Shown piece after piece: positions 1 to 7,824 of a DNA stretch of 19,763 bases. Origin of the DNA: Trichomonas tenax (Eukaryota > Parabasalia > Trichomonadida > Trichomonadidae). Location of the stretch: contig JALKBU010000959.1 of assembly GCA_023091735.1 (NCBI GenBank), forward strand, positions 1-19,763, read 5' to 3'. Position 1 is the first letter of the stretch, and each line of letters starts with the position of its first letter. Position numbers and translations under genes: made by a program. The notes under the pieces are model-generated. The model was not told the origin of the DNA. It searched no databases and worked only from the letters and a program-made list of their open reading frames with translations.

Positions 1-643
1 CCAACATTGAGTTCAATCCATTTCAACCTATTGACACTTTTCCATTTTTTCCCGCAAACACGTCACTTTCCTTTATTTTGACATCCTGACTTTACATGTC
101 AAAAATAAGTTACATGTCAGAAAAGCAAGTTGTTCTATTTTGTCCCAGTCCCGTCCACAACAAGACATCTCAGAATTGTCCTCAGATGCTCAAGATTTTG
201 TTAAAAGATTTTATTATTTTCAAAATAAAGATCAAAATATAATACGCAATAAACATATCAATCAAACTTCAAATAAAAAGCAATTATGGTGAAAATATTC
301 AACATTTTTCTCCACCAATTTGTGAAAAACTTGAAATTTAAATATTTTATTGTTTACTTATCACAAATATCATAAAATTCGATGAAATTCTTTTCAGATT
401 AAATGTATCGTTATTTTTCAAAAATTCCATAAAATGTGGCATTATTCTTGTCTGCAGATATCAAATTTGCAAAAATTTCGTGATCAAAATTTTAAAACAC
501 GAAATTCCATTAAAAATGAATAAACAATCATTTTACGTATCCATTTTTACTAAAACTTTTGATTAAAAATTTTTGATCCGAAATTTTCATAAAAATATGA
601 TTTATGATATTATTTAAGTCCATTTTCATCAAAATTTTTAAAA
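1..643. other. AT-rich non-coding region
   Basis: No credible coding sequence is seen on either strand. The first 190 bases are less AT-biased than the rest and contain two close direct copies of TTACATGTCA (92-101 and 110-119). From about 190 onward the sequence is A/T-run rich, with many loosely related words such as AAATTTTCAT and AAATTCC. It probably holds the upstream region of the gene starting at 672. Confidence 0.6.
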
Positions 644-656
644 CCATTTTTTATAA
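644..656 (+). promoter_or_regulatory. Inr-like element upstream of the C2/Pro-rich gene
   Basis: CCATTTTTTATAA agrees with about 10 of 13 positions of the trichomonad Initiator consensus (TCA-Y-T-W-Y-TCATTA), and its CA lies about 26 nt before the ATG at 672. A second candidate (CCATTTTCATCA, about 620-631) lies slightly further up. The consensus is established for Trichomonas vaginalis; its use here is inferred. In sequence this AT-rich, partial matches are easy to find. Confidence 0.35.
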
Positions 657-671
657 TTTTACAATAAAAAA

Positions 672-1520
672 ATGTCGGATATTGTTTATCCGTGTGGATT
701 TTCAGCCTTTGTCCTCAGCGCCGATTTTTCGCCGGAATTCGTCGTCCAAGGAACAACCGTGTGGGTTGTCTTCAGTTTCGTTAACGGACAACACCAATCA
801 ACACAATGCGTTCCATTTAACGTTCACACAGAGTTCAATTCACAAGTGAACAACACTATTCCACGCCCTAAAAGCGGTCCCGCGTACTTATTAGTCACTG
901 TTGCTTATTTATCACCGAAAGGAAATGAAATGAAACCGATTGGACGCGGACGCATAAAAGTGGAGAGCCTTAGGACTGGCGACGACTCCATTAACACAAT
1001 GGACATTCCTCACGCTGACCAACAAACAAAAATTTTATGCAAACTGCGCTTTTCATGCAGATTGACACCACCAGCCGCACAGATGCCGCCAACTTATTCG
1101 CCACAGCCTGGAATGCAGCCTCAATATCCATATGGAGTTGCTATTCCACCATACGGCAGCCAGGGAATGAATCCACAGATACCTCCGCAACCTCAATACG
1201 GTGGACAGGGAATGAACGGTCCAATGCCTCCTCTTCCACCATATCCACAATATCCACAAGGAAGCCAAGGAATTCAGCCTCTTTATCCATCACCACCGGG
1301 ATATCCACCTGCTTATCCAACACCTCCTGGCTCTCAAGGATATCCGCAACCAAATTACGGAAGTGGAGGCGGAATTCCACCGTATCAGCCTTATGGAGGC
1401 TCAGGAGGTGGAAGCGCGCCAATGCCGCCACCACCTGATCCTTCAAATCCATATGGAAACGCTGGAATGCAACAAGGCGTTCCAAACCCTTATTACAATA
1501 ACAATCCATATGCTAGCTAA
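672..1520 (+). CDS. C2-like domain protein with Pro/Gly/Tyr-rich tail
   Basis: The 282-aa product has two parts. Residues 1 to about 130 form a compact beta-rich region. A segment near 90-105 (IGRGRIKVESL), followed by a hydrophobic strand near 120-130, resembles the C-terminal half of a C2 beta-sandwich. I see no clear set of calcium-binding aspartates. Residues from about 131 to the end are low complexity, built from PP, YP, GYP, PYG, GSQG and GMN units (XYPPX-like). Such tails are flexible and often bind partners or self-associate. The start follows an in-frame TAA at 654 and an Inr-like element. There is no signal peptide or membrane segment, so it is probably cytosolic and may associate with membranes. 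It converges with the second C2-like gene at 2272-3906. The fold call is moderate and the function unknown. Confidence 0.75.
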   Translation: MSDIVYPCGFSAFVLSADFSPEFVVQGTTVWVVFSFVNGQHQSTQCVPFNVHTEFNSQVNNTIPRPKSGPAYLLVTVAYLSPKGNEMKPIGRGRIKVESLRTGDDSINTMDIPHADQQTKILCKLRFSCRLTPPAAQMPPTYSPQPGMQPQYPYGVAIPPYGSQGMNPQIPPQPQYGGQGMNGPMPPLPPYPQYPQGSQGIQPLYPSPPGYPPAYPTPPGSQGYPQPNYGSGGGIPPYQPYGGSGGGSAPMPPPPDPSNPYGNAGMQQGVPNPYYNNNPYAS

Positions 1521-1554
1521 TACCTTGGAATTTCTTAAATAAAATATTCAATTT

Positions 1555-2225
1555 CAAACCCAAAATTTCAATTGATCAATCTCAATCGCAAACTTGGAGC
1601 AATCAAAAAAATTGTGAACGATTAATGGACAAGTTTTGCCATAGTTTGCACTTTCCCTGTTTAATATGAGAGGAAAATAAATCATTGATAAATAACAGAA
1701 AGAATTGGTGCATCTCCTTTTAGTTTCACCTATAATAGATGCTTCAATCAATGGCAGCAATAATCTCAAAATATTCAATCAAGTTCAAGTTATGAATCAT
1801 TTTGATAATTTAGTACATAATGTGGCAAAACAAGGTGCTATAACAATAATGACTAAATGTGAAGGATTGCATTCATAAGTCAGTGTAAAGAATCATTTCA
1901 ATTTCTCAGGCACACAATAGCTTGGTGTATTGATGATGGTGAGAATACAATGGAGCAATTTGTTCATGTTGTTCAAGATGTTTGTGTTCCAAAAGATGGT
2001 AGCAACGAAAGCATTTCAGGAGATTGGATGAAAGTGAAAGATCTGTGGCCTAAACTCGTTATTGAAGCAATCCCCGAAAATAAGCAAGAAGTCAGACCGC
2101 ATTACAAACACAGTGATGATAATTATCATAGTGGACTTGGAATTGTTAAAATATCGGAACCAAGAATTATTGTTGAAAAATTCAAGTTCCATTTTATCAA
2201 TATAATGATGAAGCAAAAAATATAG
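1555..2225 (+). pseudogene. Decayed unidentified protein-coding stretch
   Basis: Coding-like peptide runs on through three frames, broken by stops and frame changes. About 1555-1671 reads QTWSNQKNCERLMDKF and ends at a TGA. The region 1696-1896 in another frame reads VHLLLVSPIIDASINGSNN and onward through VHNVAKQGAI. The region 1863-2225 in a third frame reads HTIAWCIDDGENTMEQFVHV and onward, ending in a Lys-rich stop. The longest piece (from an ATG at 1950) is 91 codons. The amino acid composition is balanced, unlike random AT-rich frames, which is why I call it a remnant. I do not recognise the family; a transposase or a lineage-specific repeated gene would both fit. It lies between two convergent genes. 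Confidence 0.4.
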
Positions 2226-2271
2226 GGAGTATGATCAAAACAATAAACATAAATTTATGATAACATGTATA

Positions 2272-3906
2272 TTAAAAGAAATCGCTGGATGAGCTTGAAG
2301 ACAAAATTCCTCCTTCATCAGAAGAGCTTCCTTTCTTCTTTTTATCTTCTTTCTTTGATGAGTCAGATGCTTTCTTATCTTCCTTCTTTTCTTCCTTCTT
2401 TGCTGGAGTATCTGAAACTTTTTCTTTTGTTGGCGAAGATGCTTTAGATGAATTCATCAATGCATTAAAGTCACCACTTGAAGAAGATGAACTGATTTTG
2501 ATTGTTGAATCTTCTTTAGTTTCTTCTTTCTTATCTGTGTCAATGTCAATTGATGATGAAGAGGAAGATGATGATGAATTCGACTTCTTTTCTTCTTCCT
2601 TTGGTTTTTCTTCTGATTTCTTTTTGTCTTCTTTCTGCTCATCATCCTTTTTATCTATTCCGATATCAATTGATGATGATGAAGAAGAAGAATCAGAGTG
2701 TGATGAAGAACTTGATTTCTTCTTCTTTTCTTTCTCTTTGGATTCTTTAATTTCATTTTCAGATTCTGATTTCTTCTTTGTTTCTTCTTCTGGTTTCTTT
2801 GTTTCAACATTCTTCTTCTCTGGCTTTTCGTTATCTGAAGAGCTGCTGCTTGTGTCCTTCTTCTTTTCTTCGACTTTTGGTTGTTCCTTCGGTTTGTTTT
2901 CAACATTTTGTTCCTTTTGAACATTTTGTGTTGATTTCGGTTTCTCATCATCAGAGCTCGAATCTGCAGCCTTTACCTTTGGCTTTAGCCTTTGCACTGG
3001 TATATTTGACTTAGTTCCAGTCTTTCCCCAATCTTTTTGTGGCTTAAATGAGAATTCTTGTCGTTTTACTTCTGGTTTCTTGTTATTTTCGGGTAGAGCA
3101 CAGCGAGGAAGCTTTGGAGCTTTGCTGGACTTCTTTTTAGGTTGCTGCGCAGGTTGACTTTTAACCTCTGAGAATTGAATTTCATTTGTGTCACAAAACA
3201 GTCTTTTGTTGGGTTTTGAGACATAACTCTGCCTATTGAGTATTTTGTCAACTTGTTGATTAATCGTTTGTATTTCTTTTTCAGTGTTATTAAACGTTGC
3301 GAGCATATCTCCTTCAGTTGATCCAAAAGACCTATTTTTAGGAGAACTACTTCGCGAAGATTTCGATGACAAAGCTCTTTCGCGCGGAGATTGAGTTTTA
3401 TTAGATTGATTTAAATCAATATTTCTAGAATTTTCGAATCTTCGCGAATCATTGATGGATTTAGTTTGCGATGGTAAAATTAATGTCGTTCGCGTTGAAG
3501 ATGTTGTTATTGCGCCTTGTAAAAAGACGTTAGCGCCGGTTGCGCCAAAACTAGAATGTAAACTGACCCATCCGGAGAATCTTGCGACACCTTTTGAGTT
3601 AGAAATATCCGAAACGTAGTTAGATATCTCGAACATTCCAGTAAATAAAGAAATGCTTTTTTGTAATTGAATTAGAATGTAGAAAGGAGGCTGTACATGA
3701 CTCTGCACTGATGTTCTGAACACGTGTGTACAATTTAATTGCAAAACGTTTCCTGAGCCTTTGATTTGACCGAAATTTTTGTGATCATCGTTCATAATCG
3801 AAGCTATCATAGAACTTCCAGGAATGGACTTATCCAGGACTCTCACTTGGGTTATAGACACTGATGTTAGAACTTAAAATATACGCTCTACGTTTATTTC
3901 CATCAT
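2272..3906 (-). CDS. C2-like protein with long Ser/Lys/Glu tail (two exons)
   Basis: The unspliced reading frame (from 3861) has no ATG before residue 18. Removing a 24-nt intron (3861-3884) joins a 22-nt first exon (3885-3906, starting ATG ATG) to give 536 aa beginning MMEINVELSITQVRVLDK, a good first strand for a C2 domain. Residues about 3-124 look C2-like, with the late GVARFSGWVSLH strand. The DxDPY-type calcium residues are missing, so calcium-independent binding is likely. Residues about 125-300 are basic and Ser-rich, with a short coiled-coil-like segment near 197-218. The rest alternates K/E blocks with poly-Ser runs, including SSSDDE, SSSDNE and SSSIDI motifs typical of casein kinase 2 sites. 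It ends SSSSSSDFF. The role is unknown; a phospho-regulated scaffold is plausible. The + strand ORFs across the tail are shadows. Confidence 0.8.
3861..3884 (-). other. Predicted 24-nt spliceosomal intron
   Basis: On the minus strand this reads GTATAT at its 5' end and CTAACATCAG at its 3' end. That puts a parabasalid branch-point motif (CTAAC) nearly touching the AG. Splicing joins GAG C to TG TCT, making a Leu codon and continuing the C2 strand. Without splicing, the first exon reads ten codons and meets TAA inside the intron. Very short introns of about this size are known in Trichomonas vaginalis; that this one is used is inferred. Confidence 0.7.
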
Positions 3907-3938
3907 TTTATAAAAATATTGTTGCATACCGAAAGTTG

Positions 3939-3951
3939 TCACGAAAAGTGA
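3939..3951 (-). promoter_or_regulatory. Inr-like element of the C2/Ser-rich gene
   Basis: Minus-strand TCACTTTTCGTGA matches 11 of 13 positions of the trichomonad Initiator. Its CA lies about 43 nt upstream of the proposed ATG at 3906, a suitable distance. It sits inside a sequence that recurs inverted at 4445-4470. Confidence 0.45.
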
Positions 3952-4066
3952 TAATATTTGGCATGTAAACACGAATATTTGATAAATAAATATTTACGTG
4001 GCATGCGATTATAAATTATTATTGGAAGAATGATATCCTATATTTGTTTAAATTTACATTGAAAAG

Positions 4067-4247
4067 AAAATTAAATGCTTGATTGGCACAAATGCCAAAA
4101 TGCTAGCAATCCAGTCCACAGTTCTTCCTTTCACACTCGATCTTCGAAATAATCAGCGATTTACACTACATAATGGTTCTGAAAGGAAGAACTGTTGACT
4201 GGATTGCTAGCACCTTGGCTACCAGTCCCAATCAAGCATTTAATTTT
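4067..4247. repeat. Long inverted repeat (hairpin) with short loop
   Basis: The left arm 4067-4133 pairs with the right arm 4180-4247. The outer 20 bases (4067-4086 with 4228-4247) are perfectly complementary, and the inner 33 (4101-4133 with 4180-4212) match at 32 positions. Between them is a diverged patch (4087-4100 with 4213-4227) that still shares GCCAA. The loop is 46 nt (4134-4179). As DNA it could form a cruciform; as RNA, a long stem. I see no protein-coding content. Confidence 0.85.
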
Positions 4248-4300
4248 GCTCCTCAGAGGCATTCTGAAGTGGAAATCTTTGGTTTTTTAATGATGGCGTA

Positions 4301-4376
4301 TGAAAGGAAGATCTGTGAGTTTAGCTACTAACATGCGTGGTACCTGTATCAATGTAGTCCCCAGTTCTTCCCGTCA
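4301..4376. repeat. Second, degenerate inverted repeat of the same family
   Basis: The arm at 4301-4318 (TGAAAGGAAGATCTGTGA) is related to the right inner arm of the hairpin at 4180 (TGAAAGGAAGAACTGTTGAC). It also pairs loosely (12 of 18 positions) with 4359-4376. This looks like an older, decayed copy of the adjacent hairpin unit. Confidence 0.5.
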
Positions 4377-4470
4377 GACGCTATTTTGACACATAAAACC
4401 AGAGATTCTGACAACTTTACATATCAATAATGTCGCTTTTTGTGTCACTTTTTCATGACAACTTTCGGTA

Positions 4471-5092
4471 CGTGACGATTTTATAAAAAAAAATATAAAA
4501 TTTACATGACATAAAATATTTTTGACAATGTAAACTAATTGATTTTTTGTGAAAATCATCATATAATTATTGCAAATTGAAGAGATTTATTTAATAAGTG
4601 TCGCTGGCCGAAAGCAGCTTATCAAAATGATACATCTTGTATTAGTATTCATAAAGTAAATCAATCGCAGTTTTGTTATTTTTAAGGCAGCATCGATAAT
4701 TCACTTTGCATAGTGTGTTTTCAACTTTGATGTATCGATTGAACTCGCAGAGTATGAGAATCCTGCTAACAATGCAGAAATTTGTTAATGCTGAAATTGA
4801 GCAAACATCGATTTAGTCGAATGTTCTAAATGCTGTAAACTTTGAATTTGAAGATATATGTTCTGTATTGCAGCCAATATTTCTTTAATATTATTGAGAT
4901 TTAGAGAACATCCACTATTTAACTTTGAGCTTCAAATATAAATAAGTACTACAGTTGTATTCCTGAAAATAAAACAAATATTGTGTATAATCTCGACAAT
5001 TTGAAAGCTATAGATATAAAGTTCATTAACAAAAAGTGAGATATATAAATTTGTGAATATAAACTTACTGATTTTGTTCGATTCCGCAAAAA
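4471..5092. other. Non-coding spacer upstream of the bromodomain gene
   Basis: There is no open frame with a convincing protein sequence on either strand. The sequence is AT-rich with scattered short words (ATCGATT at several places) and an AAATTTACATGACATAAAA stretch near 4500. I see no tRNA or snRNA-like structure. Confidence 0.5.
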
Positions 5093-5105
5093 TCAGTTTT
5101 CTAAA
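5093..5105 (+). promoter_or_regulatory. Inr-like element upstream of the bromodomain gene
   Basis: TCAGTTTTCTAAA matches about 9 of 13 Initiator positions. Its CA lies 19 nt before the ATG at 5114, typical of the very short trichomonad leaders. The match is partial and AT-rich chance matches occur. Confidence 0.35.
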
Positions 5106-5113
5106 AAACAAAA

Positions 5114-5800
5114 ATGGATGATTGGTATTCGAAAGCGATCAAAGCGATAGAGAACATAATGCAGCATCCGGCGGCAATAATGTTTAACTCTCCGTACGAG
5201 GCGGAAGCTGACCAAGAGACGGAGTATTACGAAGTAATTAAGAATCCACAAGATTTTGGAACGATAAAAACGAAGCTAGAGAAGAAACAATACAAGAAAA
5301 TCGATGAAGTGACAGCAGATGTCGAACAAATATACAAAAACGCGAAATTATATTACGGAGAAACAGAGATAACACTTTTAGCAAATCACTGTTACAAGCA
5401 ATTCCTCAAACAGCTTAGGAGGAACGATCTACTGCCTGTAGGGAAGTGGTGTAACGAGGTATTTAGGCTTAGAACGAAGTTTGCTGAATTGATGTCGAAT
5501 TTGCCTTCGAAAGTTCGCCAATTTTCATCATCAATCAACCAAGGAAGATCATTAAAGCAGACACCACCTATTATTAGCGAAGTTGAGCTTCAAAGATTTT
5601 TTGCAGCTTCTGAAAAGTTACAATCCGAAGAAGATCAGAAGGAAATGATTAGAATACTCAATGAGAATCAGCCAGAACTTGATGTTGGATCGTCTGAAAT
5701 TCATCTTGAAATTACAAGATTAAATCATCAAACATTCAGCGCTTTAAAGAAATATATGAGCGATGCTTTAGAACGCAAAGGACTTCGCTACCCTGATTAA
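5114..5800 (+). CDS. Short BET-like protein: one bromodomain plus NET-like domain
   Basis: The product is 228 aa. Residues about 5-103 form a bromodomain: helix Z, a ZA loop with YYEVIKNPQDFGTIKTKL (the standard YYxxIKxPMDxxTI signature), then helices B and C. Residues about 168-222 resemble the extraterminal NET domain: acidic SEEDQKEMIRILNEN, then SEIHLEITRLNHQTFSALKKY. That order is the BET arrangement, with one bromodomain instead of two. BET proteins normally bind acetylated histones and recruit transcription factors in the nucleus. Here the WPF shelf is replaced by IMF (22-24). The acetyl-lysine Asn of the NxxxYN motif is replaced by Tyr81 (N76-A-K-L-Y-Y81). Classic acetyl-lysine binding may therefore be lost or changed. 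The ATG is well placed after an Inr-like element. The domain call is strong and ligand specificity is open. Confidence 0.88.
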   Translation: MDDWYSKAIKAIENIMQHPAAIMFNSPYEAEADQETEYYEVIKNPQDFGTIKTKLEKKQYKKIDEVTADVEQIYKNAKLYYGETEITLLANHCYKQFLKQLRRNDLLPVGKWCNEVFRLRTKFAELMSNLPSKVRQFSSSINQGRSLKQTPPIISEVELQRFFAASEKLQSEEDQKEMIRILNENQPELDVGSSEIHLEITRLNHQTFSALKKYMSDALERKGLRYPD

Positions 5801-6256
5801 TTTATAAATTTGTTTACATAAATAAAATAAAAATAATATTATTTATGCCTTTCAATCAAAACCATCACCAGCATGAAAACTATACTCTAATAGATCATAT
5901 TCAACTTTAATCAAAACATATACAAATTTGATAAAATCAATTTTTGTTCTAGATATATTTATAAAGACCTATTGAAAGACAATATAATTTCACATTTATT
6001 TTGTCTGTTGACGTATATCAAAAACTCTATTTTGAGAATTAGAAGAAATTAATGTTAAAATATGATATAGCTCTTTTATTGGAGATTGTGTTATATAGCT
6101 AAGGAAATAATTAAAAGAAATATCTTTGGCAATTTTGAAAAAAAATCAAATAAAAGTATTGTTGTGATTGTTTTGATTTTCGTTGATTTCATAAATTTTG
6201 GTCGTGTTAAAAAATATGGTTCATTTTATCTTTACTCAGTTATTCAAAAAGGAAGC
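5801..6256. other. AT-rich intergenic region between convergent genes
   Basis: This separates the ends of the bromodomain gene (+) and the uS15 gene (-). TAAA and AATAAA words follow the bromodomain stop within 30 bases and could serve as the polyadenylation signal. Nothing else is recognisable. Confidence 0.5.
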
Positions 6257-6712
6257 TTAGGCAACGAGAGCAGAGGCTGTCTGGGCATTGTACTTCCAGT
6301 TTGGTGCAAGAACACGGCGGGCCTTGTAATAGCGTGTGAGGCGGTGGATTCTGGATTCAATGAGGATGAGGCGGTACTTGCCATCGACATCGTGCTTAGC
6401 ATGCTCGAGGTGCTTGCGAACGTTTGTTGCCTTCTTGATGAGGTAGTAAAGTTCTTCTGGGAGGGATGGAGCAAGTCCGTTTGCTTTAAGGATGCGGAGG
6501 ACCTTGACGCCTGTGACAGCGCGGACCATGCCGATGCCATTGCGGTCACGAAGGAGAGCGCCGATCTGTGATGGGCGGACACCCTTCTTAGCGTAGTCGC
6601 AGATCATCTGGACTGTCTGTTCGGCTGTGTATTGGAGCCAGTGGGGGGCAGAGCGGCGGTATGGGCATGTGGATGAGCTGATGCCTTTGCCTGGGGAATG
6701 AAGACGTCCCAT
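6257..6712 (-). CDS. RPS13: 40S ribosomal protein uS15 (eukaryotic S13)
   Basis: The product is 151 aa, the same length as animal and plant S13, and is collinear throughout. It starts [20 protein letters not shown] and contains [20 protein letters not shown], then [19 protein letters not shown]. It ends with the uS15 signature [19 protein letters not shown] and the eukaryotic terminus TASALVA. It binds 18S rRNA in the small subunit body. The gene is clearly less AT-rich than its surroundings, as expected for a highly expressed gene. Its immediate leader is also GC-rich. No intron is needed. The + strand ORF across it is a shadow. Confidence 0.98.
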   Translation of the reverse strand: MGRLHSPGKGISSSTCPYRRSAPHWLQYTAEQTVQMICDYAKKGVRPSQIGALLRDRNGIGMVRAVTGVKVLRILKANGLAPSLPEELYYLIKKATNVRKHLEHAKHDVDGKYRLILIESRIHRLTRYYKARRVLAPNWKYNAQTASALVA

Positions 6713-7268
6713 TTCGAAAGGACGGCCAAACCGCCGACGATAGGGTCATGGAGCTCTATTTTTTCTTCGGAAATATGCTGATTTTATTGCGTTTTTATAT
6801 TCTACTTCTTTTGTGTATTCCATATCTATCTTTTATTTTAAAAAATCTTCAATATTTTATTTTCATCAAAATAATTTCTTTGGCAACCATCATCTTTATA
6901 TACATTTTTAATATTTCAATCATATGTAAATTATATTTTTATCATTGATTTTGCATATCATTGATTTTGCGTATAACTAAAATATATTTTTGATGAAAAT
7001 TTTTTATTCGACAATATGCTATTATGATCTTGTTTTTGTATTTTATATCTTCCAGATAGTATGTGACATATCTGATGCTTTATAACAATTAGTAATAATT
7101 TTTGAAATTTTTTTATCATTGATATTATATAATTTTTATGAAAGTTTTTGAATATACATCTTAAGGTTAATATGTGATTTAATTCAAGGCATGCTCCTCA
7201 TAAATAAGGATATCGAAGGGGAAACAATTGACACGTAAATAATGACATAATGTAAGAATGTCAAATAG
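6713..7268. other. GC-rich uS15 leader, then AT-rich non-coding region
   Basis: Bases 6713-6750 (minus strand, directly before the uS15 ATG) are conspicuously GC-rich (TCGTCGGCGGTTTGGCCGTC). They include an out-of-frame ATG at 6749. From 6760 onward the sequence is very AT-rich with T-run hydrophobic chance ORFs. I see no gene. Confidence 0.5.
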
Positions 7269-7649
7269 CTTTTATGTTCTCATGCAATATATTCAAGTCT
7301 CCACAGCGATAAATTATGCAGTTTATTCTTCCAAGGAGATCCAGAACATGTCATCAATCAACAAAACTCCGTTCTTTTAAACAGGACTTATTTTGTGAAT
7401 GACACCATTTTCATCGATATCGGCGGTAAATGCATTCATTTGACTGATGCAAACATAACAAATAAGTTATTTGTTGCATTCACGAGTTTCAATAATATCT
7501 ATGGAAACTCAAAGGGTCAATATATCTGTTTTATTGGTCCCAGTGAATGCATTCAATACAAAGTATTGAATTTCAACTGTTTTATAACTGCTTACACTTC
7601 TCAATCTCTGTTGATTTCAAAACTTACAAAAACAGAATATTTAAAGTGA
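7269..7649 (+). pseudogene. Fragment resembling a beta-helix-type surface protein
   Basis: An open frame runs from the TAG at 7266-7268 to the stop after 7649 without a usable ATG start. Its central peptide reads QQNSVLLNRTYFVNDTIFID, then GGKCIHLTDANITNKLF, then a Cys-containing stretch with GQYICFIGPSECIQY. Regular short strands with Asn, Gly and Cys turns recall the parallel-beta-helix surface proteins abundant in trichomonads. Lacking a start and both ends, it is best read as a remnant. The family call is inference by pattern only. Confidence 0.35.
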
Positions 7650-7824
7650 AGCAATGCAGTCTGGAATACACCACGAATGAAATAACCGTAAGCTGCAATC
7701 CAGAATTTTTGTTCTTTTGGCATATCCTTTTTCATCAACTCAAATCTCTTGAAAGTACTGGGAATTTCTTTGCTGTAAGTGAGTTTCAAGTATTTTTTTT
7801 CCCTTTTTTATATTCAGCTTCCAT
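7601..7824 (-). pseudogene. Small frameshifted coding-like fragment, unidentified
   Basis: An ATG at 7824 opens MEAEYKKGKK. An 8-A run (plus-strand T at 7793-7800) then puts the frame off by one, after which the sequence continues YLKLTYSKEIPSTFKRFELM and ends at a stop at 7601. The downstream part also includes KEQKFWIAAYGYFIRGVFQT. Composition is protein-like, not AT-random. It overlaps the 3' end of the + strand fragment. The family is not recognised and one or both fragments may be chance. Confidence 0.25.

Larger units (their letters stand above)
3927..4470. repeat. Outer inverted repeat: promoter-proximal sequence duplicated
   Basis: The minus strand at 3951-3927 and the plus strand at 4445-4470 share 24 of 26 aligned positions (one mismatch, one single-base gap). 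The core is GACAACTTTCGGTA, preceded by the Inr-like TCACTTTT. Weaker similarity extends both ways: TTTACAT lies upstream in both, and ATTTTATAAAA-type sequence downstream. The left copy abuts the C2/Ser-rich gene. No gene follows the right copy before 5114. Confidence 0.7.

Noticed and set aside
2498..2920. 140-codon + strand ORF rich in Ser, Phe and Asp
   Set aside because: It is the complement of the Ser/Lys/Glu-rich tail of the minus-strand C2 protein; its composition simply mirrors those codons.
3861..3929. Alternative 69-nt intron using GTATGC at 3929 as the 5' splice site
   Set aside because: The only ATG-started exon before it (ATGCCAAATATTATC...) leaves the wrong phase and runs into a stop after joining; the 24-nt intron gives the correct phase and a good C2 strand.
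4700..4760. Minus-strand GAGTTCAATCG as possible tRNA T arm
   Set aside because: The stem bases fail to pair and no cloverleaf fits.
5077..5100. GTTCGATTCC resembling a tRNA B box
   Set aside because: The bases that would form the T stem do not pair, and no D arm, anticodon arm or acceptor stem can be drawn around it.
6086..6571. 161-codon + strand ORF over the ribosomal protein gene
   Set aside because: It is antisense to uS15, which is an unambiguous full-length match on the minus strand.
6748..6948. 66-codon hydrophobic + strand ORF after the uS15 leader
   Set aside because: Phe/Leu/Ile-rich from T-runs; its ATG lies in the uS15 leader and nothing indicates a real membrane protein.
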